This document shows, piece after piece, positions 52,019 to 61,210 of a DNA stretch of 64,000 bases. The notes below the pieces were generated by a model, which did not search any database, was not told where the DNA came from, and worked only from the letters and a program-made list of their open reading frames with translations. The stretch comes from Palsa-1392 sp963819975 (lineage in GTDB: Bacteria; Verrucomicrobiota; Verrucomicrobiia; Chthoniobacterales; UBA10450). How positions within the stretch are numbered: position 1 is the stretch's first letter; the number at the start of each line of letters is the position of its first letter. Both the position numbers and the translations under genes were made by a program. The DNA lies in NCBI GenBank assembly GCA_963819975.1, contig CAWFYE010000011.1, positions 434,001-498,000 of the forward strand, read 5' to 3'.

Positions 52019-53770
52019 ATGTCACAGCCGCCGTCGTCGCTGACCGACAGCCGGTTAGCCGCTCTCTGCGCGGAGGAAGCGCGCAAGACGCTCGGCGACT
52101 ACGAGAGTCGCTTTGACGAGATCACCCGTCGCGCGCGCGATCGTTTCCTGGCGCGCGACTGGCGTGGGACCCAGGACGACGCGACCGAGCGACTGCACCT
52201 TTACTCCGAGGTGCTCGATGGCCTAACGAGTCGGGTAAGGGAACTGATGGGACCACGTTTGCGTGAACGCAGACTCTGGAGCGCGACGAAAGCGGTTTAT
52301 TCGTCGCTCATCGCGCACTCGATTCGCTGGGAAGTGGGTGAGAGTTTTTTTAATTCGCTCACCCGCCGCGTCTTCGCGACCGAGGGCGTCGATCAGGCGA
52401 TCGAGTTCGTCGACACCGATTTCGACGCTCCGCCTAACGAAAAGGCGAGCGAGCTTTGCTTGGTTTACAGGGAAAAGTCCTGGCCGGATTTGCTCGTCGC
52501 GGCATTAACCGACGAGACCGGCGCCGGTTTTGCGCCGGATTGCTGGAAGGATTTAGGGCGCGAAACGAGCGCGGCGGCGAGACGAATCCAGGCTGCGATT
52601 CCGCAGACAGACGCAATCAGGCTTGAGATTTTCCGGGGCACTTTTTACCGCGGCCACGGCGGTTATCTTGTCGGCCGCGTGACCGCCGGCGCCGAAACGA
52701 TACCGGTGGCGTTTTGCTTGCGTCATCCCAGGGAGAGCGGGCTGACGTTCGACGCGGTCCTGATCGGGGAAAGCGATCTCGCGATTTTGTTTTCCTACAC
52801 GCGCGCCTATTTCCGGGTCGATGCCCCGGCCACTTACCCGCTCGTGCAATGGCTGCGAGAGCTGATGCCCGGTAAACGGGTGGCCGATCTCTACAACGCG
52901 ATCGGTTACAACCGCCATGCGAAAACGGAGTTTTACCGCGACTTCGTCAGGCACCTGGAAAATTCGAACGACTGTTTCGTCGCCGCGGAAGGGACCCGCG
53001 GGATGGTGATGCTCGTCTTCACTCTTCCGAGTTACGACGTGGTTTTTAAATTGATCCGCGACCGCTTCGACGCGCCGAAGGAGAGCGACCGGGGCGACGT
53101 GATGGGCCGTTACCGAATGGTTTTCGAGCACGACCGGGCCGGGCGCCTGGTCGAGGCGCACGAGTTCGAGCATTTGCGCATTGCGCGCGACCGCTTCGAG
53201 CCTGCCCTGCTTGACGACCTGACACGTGATGCCGGCGAGACGGTGAAAGTGGACGGTGACGATATCGTGATCGCGCACGCCTATGTTGAGCGCCGGGTCC
53301 GGCCGCTCAACCTGCTCTTCCGCGAGTGCGACGAAGCGACTGCGATTCACGCCGCCTGCGATTACGCACAGTCGATCAAGGACCTGGCCGCATCGAATAT
53401 TTTCGCGGGTGATTTGCTGACGAAAAATTTCGGGCTGACCCGGCGCGGGCGGGTTGTTTTTTACGATTACGACGAACTCACGCGCCTGACCGATTGCAAT
53501 TTCCGCGAGCTCCCGCAATCTCGCACCTACGAGGAAGAGATGGCGGCCGAGCCCTGGTTCTCGGTTCGGCCTAACGACATTTTCCCGGAGGAATTTTTGC
53601 GCTTTCTCGCTTTCCCGGAACCCGCGCGCAAGGTCCTGATGGAGCGGCACGGCGATCTCTTCCGCCCGTTTTACTGGCGAAGCGTGCAGGAGCAATTGCG
53701 GGCCGGGGAGCTGCCGGAAATCCTGCCCTACGCCGCGGAACGCAGGCTTCGTCCTCAACCCGCCGACTAA
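52019..53770 (+). CDS. aceK: isocitrate dehydrogenase kinase/phosphatase
   Basis: 583 residues, family length. Bifunctional enzyme that phosphorylates and dephosphorylates isocitrate dehydrogenase, deciding between TCA cycle and glyoxylate shunt. N-terminal regulatory helical domain (1-310). Kinase domain with the ATP-binding Lys in PSYDVVFKLIRDRF, and the catalytic and metal residues in IFAGDLLTKNFGLTRRGRVVFYDYDEL. AceK is best known from Proteobacteria; an intact aceBAK order outside them suggests ancient exchange of the operon or under-recognised breadth. Three GCCTAACGA words lie in the gene, so it is now at home in this genome. Confidence 0.96.
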   Translation: MSQPPSSLTDSRLAALCAEEARKTLGDYESRFDEITRRARDRFLARDWRGTQDDATERLHLYSEVLDGLTSRVRELMGPRLRERRLWSATKAVYSSLIAHSIRWEVGESFFNSLTRRVFATEGVDQAIEFVDTDFDAPPNEKASELCLVYREKSWPDLLVAALTDETGAGFAPDCWKDLGRETSAAARRIQAAIPQTDAIRLEIFRGTFYRGHGGYLVGRVTAGAETIPVAFCLRHPRESGLTFDAVLIGESDLAILFSYTRAYFRVDAPATYPLVQWLRELMPGKRVADLYNAIGYNRHAKTEFYRDFVRHLENSNDCFVAAEGTRGMVMLVFTLPSYDVVFKLIRDRFDAPKESDRGDVMGRYRMVFEHDRAGRLVEAHEFEHLRIARDRFEPALLDDLTRDAGETVKVDGDDIVIAHAYVERRVRPLNLLFRECDEATAIHAACDYAQSIKDLAASNIFAGDLLTKNFGLTRRGRVVFYDYDELTRLTDCNFRELPQSRTYEEEMAAEPWFSVRPNDIFPEEFLRFLAFPEPARKVLMERHGDLFRPFYWRSVQEQLRAGELPEILPYAAERRLRPQPAD

Positions 53771-53812
53771 ATTTGGCGTGCTCCACTTCTAACGAACTGT
53801 TAACCTGCGGAA

Positions 53813-54166
53813 ATGCGCGGATACACCATCCTCCTCCAAGTCTTTGTCGCCGCCTCGATCTTCTTCGTCTGGGTTGTGCGCTACCAAAACATTGTCGAAG
53901 AATTCAAGCAATACGGGCTCCCGGATTGGCTGCGTGATTTCGTCGGGATCCTGAAAATCACCTGCGCGATTCTGCTCCTGGTCGGGATCCAGCGCCCACG
54001 CGCCGCGGTTTTTGGCGGAACCGCGCTCGCGCTCCTGATGGTGGCCGCGCTCATCACTCACCTGCGGATCAAAAATCCGCCCTTCAAGATGCTGCCATCG
54101 GCCAGCCTGCTCGTTTTGTCGGCTGCGATCGCCTACCTGAACTACCGACTTCTATATCCGATCTAA
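53813..54166 (+). CDS. DoxX-like small membrane protein
   Basis: 117 residues, four membrane helices (IFFVWVVRYQ, FVGILKITCAILLLVG, AALITHLRI, LLVLSAAIAYLNY). Charge-bearing residues (RYQNIVEEFKQYGLPDWLR) between helices 1 and 2 are typical of the DoxX-like superfamily of four-helix redox-linked membrane proteins. Function unknown. 42 bp downstream of aceK. Confidence 0.75.
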   Translation: MRGYTILLQVFVAASIFFVWVVRYQNIVEEFKQYGLPDWLRDFVGILKITCAILLLVGIQRPRAAVFGGTALALLMVAALITHLRIKNPPFKMLPSASLLVLSAAIAYLNYRLLYPI

Positions 54167-54451
54167 TCAAAGGCTCCGCTTTTACACGGATGGTTCAGTG
54201 GATCCCTTGAACGAGCGTTTGATCGGCTCGTGGAAGCATCGCTGCCTGAGGTGACCCTGGACAACTTCGAGATGGCTGACTACTGACGCTGGCTATTCGC
54301 AGCAACGGCACTTAGGCCTCACTTACCAAGAATCGCAGCGATCCCGCTCGCGAAGGCGAACACCGCCAGCCAGAGGCGTCAAACTGCGTAAAGCCACGCG
54401 CTTCCTTGCCCGGCGCTGGCGATGACACGTTAGGCGGGCGATAGTAGTCAC
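54167..54451 (+). pseudogene. gap with a possible gene remnant
   Basis: After the DoxX stop the same frame continues, open and coding-like, to a TGA near 54284, ending FDRLVEASLPEVTLDNFEMADY with strongly G/C-ending codons. It has no start of its own. It could be a lost C-terminal extension or the tail of a decayed gene. The rest of the gap shows only a GTTAGGC word at 54428, 15 bp before the next start. Confidence 0.3.
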
Positions 54452-54835
54452 ATGAAAAATCGACATGTCCGTCGTTTGAGCGGAATTCTCGCGAGTGCTT
54501 TGCTTGTTTTCGCCATGAGCGGGACCGTCCCGGCTGCCGATACCGGAATTGAAGGGGTCATCAACGTCTCGCCCGCGCGCCCGGGGCCGCAAAGGGAGGG
54601 AATGCCCAGCAAGATGCCGTTGGCCAATACCGCTTTTGTGGTCAAGCAAGGCGATGAAAAAGTGACCTCATTCACAACCGATGCGGCCGGACATTTCCGT
54701 GTCACCCTCCCCCCTGGTCATTACGTTGTGACGCGGGAGAGCGGCTCGGCGATTGGGCACTGGCACTTCGAAGTCGAGGTCGCTCCCGGCAAAATGGCTA
54801 GCGTGGATTGGACCGGCGACAGCGGAATGCGGTAA
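54452..54835 (+). CDS. secreted prealbumin-like (Cna-B/CarboxypepD-reg-type) protein
   Basis: 127 residues with a signal peptide (LSGILASALLVFAMSGTVPAA). The mature part is one beta-sandwich: IEGVINVSPARPGP, LANTAFVVKQGDEKVTSFTTDAAGHFRVTLPPGHYVVTRES, FEVEVAPGKMASVDW. The TDAAGHFRVTLPPGHY strand pair is the carboxypeptidase regulatory-like signature. Probably a stability or adhesion module in the envelope. Confidence 0.75.
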   Translation: MKNRHVRRLSGILASALLVFAMSGTVPAADTGIEGVINVSPARPGPQREGMPSKMPLANTAFVVKQGDEKVTSFTTDAAGHFRVTLPPGHYVVTRESGSAIGHWHFEVEVAPGKMASVDWTGDSGMR

Positions 54836-55082
54836 GCAAACTGCCTAAGTCGAACCGATCCAGCCCCGGTGTGCGCCCTCCTGGCCGGCTCACTGCGCCA
54901 GATTCCAAAAAGGCCCTCGCCCCCCGCCCGAGCGCGAGCTCCCGGCCTAACGTCCGCCGAGCGGGCGCGTGAGGTCATAATCCGCGCCGAGTCTCGATCT
55001 CGGCGATCCCAGGCTGCATAATGCGGGTTGATCTCAGTAGGCACATCATTGCCACTCCGCAAAACCACAACCCTTTTCAGCC

Positions 55083-56396
55083 ATGCTTGAAACCACTCCG
55101 TTGCCTCTCGAAGAATATTTGGAATTGCACCCTGCCGATTTGGCGGATCGGCTGCAACGACTCGATCCGGACGAGACCGAGGCTTTGCTCCGTCAGTTGC
55201 CGGCGAAGAAAGTGGCCGCCGCTCTCGCGGAAGTGGAGGAAGACCGGTTGCCGGATTTTCTCGGCACTTTCGACGCGGCTCAATTGGCGGAGATTTTGGC
55301 TCACATCGCGCCGGATTCCGCCGCCGATTTACTCCAACAACTCCTGCCGGCCACTCGTCGGGACACGCTTTCGAAACTCCCGGCTGAATTCGCCGAGGGC
55401 GTCCGCCGCCTGCTGCGCTATCCGGAGGATACGGCAGGCGGTGTCATGACGAATCGATTCATCGCTCTGCGCGACGAGATGACGGTCGAGGAGGTTCGCG
55501 AGTTGTTACGCGGGCGAGCGCAGGAGGAGCGGACGGAGGATATCGCCTACCTTTATGTGACAGACGCGGCCCAGCATCTGGTCGGTGTCGTTAGTCTGCG
55601 CGATCTGGTTTTTCGTCGCGAAGGGCGACGCATGGATGAGATCGTGAACCGCGACGTCAAGTTTGTCCGGGTCGATACCGACCAAGAGAATCTGGTCCAA
55701 CAGTTCGAGCGTTATCACTATCTCGGACTCCCCGTACTGGACGCGGACGGCCGTTTGGTGGGCGCAGTTAAAGCCAGCGATGTGCTTGAAGTCGCGGCCA
55801 AGGAAGCGACTGAGGACATGCAGTTGATGGTCGGTTTGTCCGGCGAGGAACATGCCCTGACGCCGTGGCAACAGTCCATTCGCGGGCGACTGCCGTGGCT
55901 CTACATTAACCTCGCCACGGCCTTTGCGGCGGCCTTCGTGGTGGGGTTGTTTGAAAATACGATCGCTCGCTGGACGGCGCTTGCGATCTTCCTCCCGATC
56001 GTTGCCGGCCAGGGCGGTAACGCCGGGATGCAAACTCTCACCGTCATTATTCGCGACCTTGCCCTGGGCGAAATCACTCAAGGGGACGGCCGCCGCGCCC
56101 TCCTCAAGGAAGTCACTCTCGGATTACTCAACGGCCTGGCGATCGGCCTGGCCGTCGGCGTGATCGGCTGGCTTTGGAAAGGGAGCGTACTGCTGGGAGT
56201 CGTGGCGGGCTCCGCCATGTTGCTCAATCAACTCGCGGCCGCCGTCGCCGGGGTGATGATCCCGCTCGGCCTGAAAACGTTTCGGCTCGACCCCGCGCTC
56301 GCCTCGAGCATTTTTCTCACGACGGTAACGGACGTGGCCGGCTTCTTCTTTTTCCTCGGGCTCGCGACGCTGAGCCTGAGATGGATGGCAACGTAG
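55083..56396 (+). CDS. mgtE: magnesium transporter MgtE
   Basis: 437 residues. N domain of helical repeats (HPADLADRLQRLDPDETEALLRQLP, residues 1-120), two CBS domains (about 135-250; LLRYPEDTAGGVMTNRF, LGLPVLDADGRLVGAVKASDV) and a five-helix pore (about 280-437) with PIVAGQGGNAGMQTLTVI. The N and CBS domains sense cytosolic Mg and close the pore. I looked for an M-box riboswitch in the 247 bp upstream and found none. Single gene. Confidence 0.96.
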   Translation: MLETTPLPLEEYLELHPADLADRLQRLDPDETEALLRQLPAKKVAAALAEVEEDRLPDFLGTFDAAQLAEILAHIAPDSAADLLQQLLPATRRDTLSKLPAEFAEGVRRLLRYPEDTAGGVMTNRFIALRDEMTVEEVRELLRGRAQEERTEDIAYLYVTDAAQHLVGVVSLRDLVFRREGRRMDEIVNRDVKFVRVDTDQENLVQQFERYHYLGLPVLDADGRLVGAVKASDVLEVAAKEATEDMQLMVGLSGEEHALTPWQQSIRGRLPWLYINLATAFAAAFVVGLFENTIARWTALAIFLPIVAGQGGNAGMQTLTVIIRDLALGEITQGDGRRALLKEVTLGLLNGLAIGLAVGVIGWLWKGSVLLGVVAGSAMLLNQLAAAVAGVMIPLGLKTFRLDPALASSIFLTTVTDVAGFFFFLGLATLSLRWMAT

Positions 56397-56471
56397 AGAG
56401 CGGCGTCGGGGCGGGCGTGGCTCGTCTATCTTGGCAGCGAAGAGCGAAATAACGGACGGCGCGCCCCGCCT

Positions 56472-56495
56472 GCGAGCGACACGCCCACCTCTACA
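56472..56495 (-). repeat. intergenic copy of the TGTAGAGGCGG-type repeat
   Basis: On the minus strand it starts TGTAGAGGTGGGCGTGTCGC and is one mismatch from the right arm in pdhA (32335-32358). A degenerate inverted partner containing GGGCGGGCGTGGCTCG lies upstream near 56410-56430. It is the non-coding copy that shows the pdhA/pdhC copies belong to a dispersed repeat. Confidence 0.65.
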
Positions 56496-56576
56496 TCCCC
56501 ACACCTCACGCGGCCGGTTAGTGTCCGCCATTACCGGCGGCTCGGAATGACAGAGGAGCTGTGCCATCATTCCGCG

Positions 56577-58781
56577 ATGGCTTTTGAGGATAATCAGCTT
56601 CTCTTCGGCGCAGATCCGACGTCACGGATCGTCGCGATCGAGCTCGGCGAAACGGGGACGGTAAAAGTTTACCGACGGGAGAAGAACGGAGCGACGGTCT
56701 GCGAAATCGAGAAATTTCATCCCTTCGCCTGGGCCGATGGCGACGTGGCCGATCTTGGCCTAACGAATGCCGAAAAGCTGAGCGGCGACCTGAAATACAA
56801 CTGGCTCGTCACGACCGATAGCTGGAAAGAGCTAATCGCGCTCCGCAACGGGTTCAAGAAAGCGGGCCGCAACTTTTTCGCGCTTAGCGATCCGGTGCAG
56901 CATTACCTGACCCACACCGGGCGGACGCTCTTCAAACAACTGCCCTTTGAAGAGCTGAAACGGATGCAGATCGAGGTGCTGTCGTTTGCCGGCGGCGATC
57001 TCGAGGCGGGTGGAGAAGATCACATCACCAGCGTCGCCGTTTCCGATAACTCCGGTTTCGAGGAGTTTATCAAGGTCAACCCGAACGCGATCGAGGAATC
57101 GGAGCACGCCGCGATCAAGCGCCTCACGAACCTGATCAAGGAACGCGATCCCGACGTGATCGAGGGGCACAACCTGTTCAAGTTCGACCTCCCGTTTCTG
57201 GTCGCCCGGGCTCGGAAAGCGAAGACGAAACTCGATTGGGGCCGAAGCGGCGGCTTCCTCCGCTCGCGGCCTTCGCGGCTCCAGATCGCGGAGAAGACGA
57301 TCGATTACCCGAAATTCACGATCGAGGGCCGGCACTTCGTCGACACCTTCCTGCTCGCCCACTTTTACGATGTCGGGATGCGTTCGCTGGCCGGGTTCGA
57401 CCGCAGCGATGTGGCGCAGCATTTCGGCCTAACCAATGCGCTGGAGGTCTCGCAGCTTTCCGGCAAGGACCTGCAGCGCACCTGGAAAGAGGATCCGAAG
57501 CGTTATCGCGAACGCGCCCTTTGCGCGGTGCGCGAGACACGCGCGGTGGCCGATCTGCTCAGCCCGAGTTACTTCATCCAGGCGCAGATTTTTCCCTACA
57601 ACTACCAGGACGTGATCGTGCGCGGCAATGCCACCCGGATCAACGCACTTTTCCTGCGCGAATATTTACGACAGCGCCAAAGCATTCCCGAAATGCCGAT
57701 GGCGCGCGGCTTCGAGGGCGGTTACACCGACATTTTCTTCACCGGCGTGGCCCGCAACGTCTGGCATTGCGACGTCGCCTCGCTCTATCCATCGATCATG
57801 CTCCAGTTCGACTGTTTCCCGGTAAACGATCATCTCCAAATCTTTCGCCATCTCCTGACCGACCTGCGCACCTTCCGCCTGCAGGCGAAGAGCGATATGC
57901 GCGAGGCGAAGGACGCAGCGGAACGTCGTTACTTCCACGCCCTCCAGAACACCTTCAAGATCCTGATCAACAGCTTCTATGGTTACCTCGGCTTCGCGCA
58001 GGGGAATTTCGCCGATTTTGAGGCGGCCGCGCGGATCACCGAGATCGGACGCGATATTCTCAAGCGGATGATCGAGTGGCTGAAAGCCCAGGGCGCGCAA
58101 GTCATCGAGGTCGACACCGATGGGATCTATTTTGTCCCACCTAACGACGCCGATCCCGAGCAACTCCGCTCCGCTTTGACGAAAGAATTACCGCCCGGCA
58201 TTGAGGTCGAGTTCGACGAGCAGTTCGAAGCCATGTTCAGCTACAAGGCAAAGAACTACGCGCTCCTCGATAAGGAGGGCGTCGTCACTCTCAAAGGCGG
58301 TGCACTCAAATCGCGTGGACTGGAGAAGTTCCAGCGGGTCTTCCTCGAAGAGATGATCAAGCTCCTCATGCAGGAAAAACCCGAAGAGATCCCGCGGCTA
58401 CGGGAAGAGTTCGAGCGCAAGATCCGCCAGGGAGAGTGGCCGATCGAGATGCTGATGAAGACGGATACCCTCCAGGATTCGCTCGAGAAATATCGCCAGA
58501 AAATCGCCGATGGCGGCCGGAACAAGGCCGCGGTCTACGAACTCGCCCTAACGAGCGGCCGCAACTACAAACCAGGCGACCAGATCAGCTATTACGTAAA
58601 GGCGACACCGAAGAAAGTCGCGGCCTACGAAGCAGCCAAGCTCGTGACGGACTTCGATCCCGCGAAGCGCGACGAGAACATCGATTACTACGTGGCCAAG
58701 CTGGCTGATTTAGTGAAGAAATTTGCTGGGGTGACGGCCGCCGCAGCGCCAGGTGCCAAGCAGGCGAGCTTGGAGCTATAA
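56577..58781 (+). CDS. family B DNA polymerase with eroded 3'-5' exonuclease motifs
   Basis: 734 residues from ATG 56577 (744 if the ATG at 56547 is used). Polymerase motifs are intact: motif A CDVASLYPSIML (about 398-409), motif B KILINSFYGYLGF (about 463-475), motif C EVDTDGIYF (about 510). In the exonuclease domain Exo II is kept (GHNLFKFDLPFL), but the Exo I site reads QIEVLSF where the family has D-I-E, and the Exo III site reads YRERALCAV where an Asp is expected. Two of three metal-binding sites thus look lost, giving a polymerase without proofreading. It is monocistronic; a role in repair or translesion synthesis is inference. Confidence 0.88.
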   Translation: MAFEDNQLLFGADPTSRIVAIELGETGTVKVYRREKNGATVCEIEKFHPFAWADGDVADLGLTNAEKLSGDLKYNWLVTTDSWKELIALRNGFKKAGRNFFALSDPVQHYLTHTGRTLFKQLPFEELKRMQIEVLSFAGGDLEAGGEDHITSVAVSDNSGFEEFIKVNPNAIEESEHAAIKRLTNLIKERDPDVIEGHNLFKFDLPFLVARARKAKTKLDWGRSGGFLRSRPSRLQIAEKTIDYPKFTIEGRHFVDTFLLAHFYDVGMRSLAGFDRSDVAQHFGLTNALEVSQLSGKDLQRTWKEDPKRYRERALCAVRETRAVADLLSPSYFIQAQIFPYNYQDVIVRGNATRINALFLREYLRQRQSIPEMPMARGFEGGYTDIFFTGVARNVWHCDVASLYPSIMLQFDCFPVNDHLQIFRHLLTDLRTFRLQAKSDMREAKDAAERRYFHALQNTFKILINSFYGYLGFAQGNFADFEAAARITEIGRDILKRMIEWLKAQGAQVIEVDTDGIYFVPPNDADPEQLRSALTKELPPGIEVEFDEQFEAMFSYKAKNYALLDKEGVVTLKGGALKSRGLEKFQRVFLEEMIKLLMQEKPEEIPRLREEFERKIRQGEWPIEMLMKTDTLQDSLEKYRQKIADGGRNKAAVYELALTSGRNYKPGDQISYYVKATPKKVAAYEAAKLVTDFDPAKRDENIDYYVAKLADLVKKFAGVTAAAAPGAKQASLEL

Positions 58782-59002
58782 GACTACGTCCTCCGGCTTT
58801 AATTCTTCCCCCTCCCTTTTCCGTTTTCGGGTCGCTTCCTGGATCGTCCAGGAGGCCAGGCGTACCTGAGCCGGCGCGACCTGTCGGGGCGAACCGCGCA
58901 CGGCATTTTTCGTCCGGTTTTAGTCATTTTGCCAAAGTGATGTCGACCGACCTTCCCTTGTGAGAGTTAAAAGAAACAATCAAAGAGAAGGAAACTAGTA
59001 TC

Positions 59003-60004
59003 ATGAGAGCAAGAAAACTGTTCGTAGACATCATCGCGGTCTTAGTTGGCTTACCGCTTATCGTAACCGTTGCCTCGGCGGCAACGATTGAAGTGATCGA
59101 GACATTCGATTTTCCCGGGGTGGGAATGTTGACGCAGCCACAGAAGATTAATGACAACGGCGAGATCGTCGGCACGGTGGTCGACGCGGCGACCGGCGAG
59201 TCGCGAGGCTTCTACCGTGGGCGCGACGGCCATTTCAGCGGCGGGTTCGTAGAGCCTAACGACACCGGCATGCTGACCCAGGGGCGGGCGATAAACAACG
59301 CTCGTGTCATCTGTGGCGTCTCCGGGAACGGAAGTGATGGAAGCCTGCACGGCTTCTTCCTCGCGCACCGCGCCTTCACGGAATACGATGTCCCCGGTGT
59401 AGTGGACACCTTTCTCCTCGGAATAAACAATGCCGGAGATTTTGCTGGCAGTATTAGTGATCCCACCTTTCAGGATGGCTTCGTCAGCCTGGGCGGAACG
59501 ATCACCGCGTTTGCTATCCCTGGCGCCAGTGCCACGATCGCCAATAATCTGAACGCTTCCAACCAGACCCAGGGTTTCTATGTCGATGCCGCCGACGATA
59601 CGGTACATGGGTATCTCCGTGACGGCGATGGGACGCTGACTTTTCCGATCGATCCTGCCGGTGCGGTGGAAACGGTTCTGTTTGGAAACAACGATGCGAA
59701 TTGGATCGTGGGACGGTACGCGGATACCTCAGGAATAACTCATGGTCTCTTCTTTATGACTCCTGGTGAGTTTGTTACATTCGATTTTCCCGGTTCGGGT
59801 TTTACCTCTCTCAACGGGATCAACCAGCGGGGGTATATCTGTGGTCGCTACGTCGACGACTCGGGAGGCCAACACGGCTTCCTCGCCAAGGTCAACCCCA
59901 ACGGCACAAGTGAACCTAACAAATCCAACGCTTTGCCAGTGAAGGCAATCAAACCCGTTCGGTCGACTCCTGAAAGAACAGCAATCGGAGCGCCCACCTT
60001 CTAA
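59003..60004 (+). CDS. secreted HAF-repeat protein
   Basis: 333 residues with a signal peptide (IIAVLVGLPLIVTVASA). The mature part is built of about six repeats of the HAF extracellular type, each with a FDFPGV/YDVPGV start, an IN-x-x-G turn and a G-x-x-x-D-x-x-G-x-x-HGFF end (GTVVDAATGESRGFY, GRYADTSGITHGLFF, GRYVDDSGGQHGFLA). These form a beta-propeller-like surface protein. GAAGGAAA lies about 10 bp before the start. The region before it (58782-59002) holds a short inverted repeat TCCTGGA/TCCAGGA (58837-58853), perhaps the polymerase terminator. Confidence 0.85.
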   Translation: MRARKLFVDIIAVLVGLPLIVTVASAATIEVIETFDFPGVGMLTQPQKINDNGEIVGTVVDAATGESRGFYRGRDGHFSGGFVEPNDTGMLTQGRAINNARVICGVSGNGSDGSLHGFFLAHRAFTEYDVPGVVDTFLLGINNAGDFAGSISDPTFQDGFVSLGGTITAFAIPGASATIANNLNASNQTQGFYVDAADDTVHGYLRDGDGTLTFPIDPAGAVETVLFGNNDANWIVGRYADTSGITHGLFFMTPGEFVTFDFPGSGFTSLNGINQRGYICGRYVDDSGGQHGFLAKVNPNGTSEPNKSNALPVKAIKPVRSTPERTAIGAPTF

Positions 60005-60028
60005 GTCTGGTTCGATGAATCGCATAAC

Positions 60029-60052
60029 ACCGGGCGCCAAGTGGCGCCCGGT
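60029..60052. terminator. perfect hairpin between convergent genes
   Basis: ACCGGGCGCC (60029-60038) pairs perfectly with GGCGCCCGGT (60043-60052) around AAGT. It lies 25 bp after the HAF gene and 21 bp beyond the end of the convergent regulator gene, so it serves both. No T tract follows. Confidence 0.75.
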
Positions 60053-60073
60053 GGGATCCAGCAGGGTCAACCC

Positions 60074-61069
60074 TCATTGCGGTTCTTCCGCCGGTTTATG
60101 ATCAAGACCAAAGTTCCTTCGATACCTTCCTGGTGTGATGCGAAAGCGGTGGCGAAAGGCGCGGCGAAAGGCGTCGCCGCTTTGGAAACCGACGGAGTCG
60201 GCGATGGCATCGATCGAGAGGTTCTCGCTCGTCAAACGCCGGCGCGCTTCATCCAGCCGACGGTCCTGCACGAAGGCGCCGGGCGATTGACCGAAGGCCG
60301 CCTTAAAACGCCTCACGAAATGACGTTCGGAGAGACAGGCGCGACTGGCCAGCGCCGGAACCGTGAGGTCGCGCTGCGGGTTGGTTGCGATCCAGCAGGC
60401 CAGCTCCGCCAACCGATCTTTCGCCATCGTTTGGAAGCGCAACGGCTCCGAGTATTGGTCCTGACCGCCTGGCCGTTTCAGATAGACAACCAGATCGCGC
60501 GCCACCCTCAGGGCGGCTTCGCGCCCGAGATCTTCCTCGATCAGAGCGAGCGCGAGATCGATCCCGGCTGTGACTCCCGCCGAAGTGTAGAAATTGCCGT
60601 CACGAATGAAGATTGCGTTTGGCTCGACCCGCAGGTCTGGAAATCGCCGCGCGACATCGGCCGCGAACCGCCAATGGGTCGTCACCCGCCGGCCGTCGAG
60701 CAGGCCGCTTGCCGCCAGGGCGTAGATGCCGGTGCAGATTGAGACGACGCGGCGGGTCTTGCCCGCTCGCCCTCGGACCCAGCGGGCGACGGCGCGATTG
60801 GTATCAGGACGCCGCAGGCCGGCGCCCCCTGGGATGATGATCGTATCAAGGCCGGGTGCAGCGAGGAGAGTCATTTGCGGCTGAAAAACAATCCCCGATT
60901 CGGCGACGAAATGCGACTTCGTTAGTCCGAGGACCACGACCTCGTAGGCGCGGCCCGGGTTGCCCTTCGCGTCGTTAACCCAGGCGCTGGCGAAAGCTTC
61001 GGCCGGCCCCACCAAATCGAGGGCGTCCGCCTGGTCGAACCCAATAATCCCGATTCGCCGCGGTTTCAT
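60074..61069 (-). CDS. GlxA-type transcriptional regulator (DJ-1/PfpI plus AraC)
   Basis: 331 residues. N-terminal DJ-1/PfpI domain (1-190) with the nucleophile-elbow Cys in VVSICTGIYALAASGLLDG and the following TTHW; the domain senses a ligand in this family rather than acting as a protease. C-terminal AraC/XylS double helix-turn-helix (about 220-320): LASRACLSERHFVRRFKAAFG and SIDAIADSVGFQSGDAFRRAF. It probably activates a nearby or unlinked catabolic gene; no partner gene is divergent beside it. Confidence 0.93.
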   Translation of the reverse strand: MKPRRIGIIGFDQADALDLVGPAEAFASAWVNDAKGNPGRAYEVVVLGLTKSHFVAESGIVFQPQMTLLAAPGLDTIIIPGGAGLRRPDTNRAVARWVRGRAGKTRRVVSICTGIYALAASGLLDGRRVTTHWRFAADVARRFPDLRVEPNAIFIRDGNFYTSAGVTAGIDLALALIEEDLGREAALRVARDLVVYLKRPGGQDQYSEPLRFQTMAKDRLAELACWIATNPQRDLTVPALASRACLSERHFVRRFKAAFGQSPGAFVQDRRLDEARRRLTSENLSIDAIADSVGFQSGDAFRRAFRHRFRITPGRYRRNFGLDHKPAEEPQ

Positions 61070-61210
61070 TTTTCAGAATAAAGCTGGATCTTCGGAATGT
61101 CTCAATGTCAAATTTCCGACAATTAATGCCATCGGGAGGCAGCCACGTTCACGGCTTCGAGGGCGAAGCAGGAGTTGCGAAAGCTAGCCCAGGTTGAAGA
61201 CGACTAAGTC

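Noticed and set aside
54836..55082. M-box magnesium riboswitch before mgtE
   Set aside because: None of the conserved M-box bases is present; the CCTAACG at about 54946 is one of the dispersed words.
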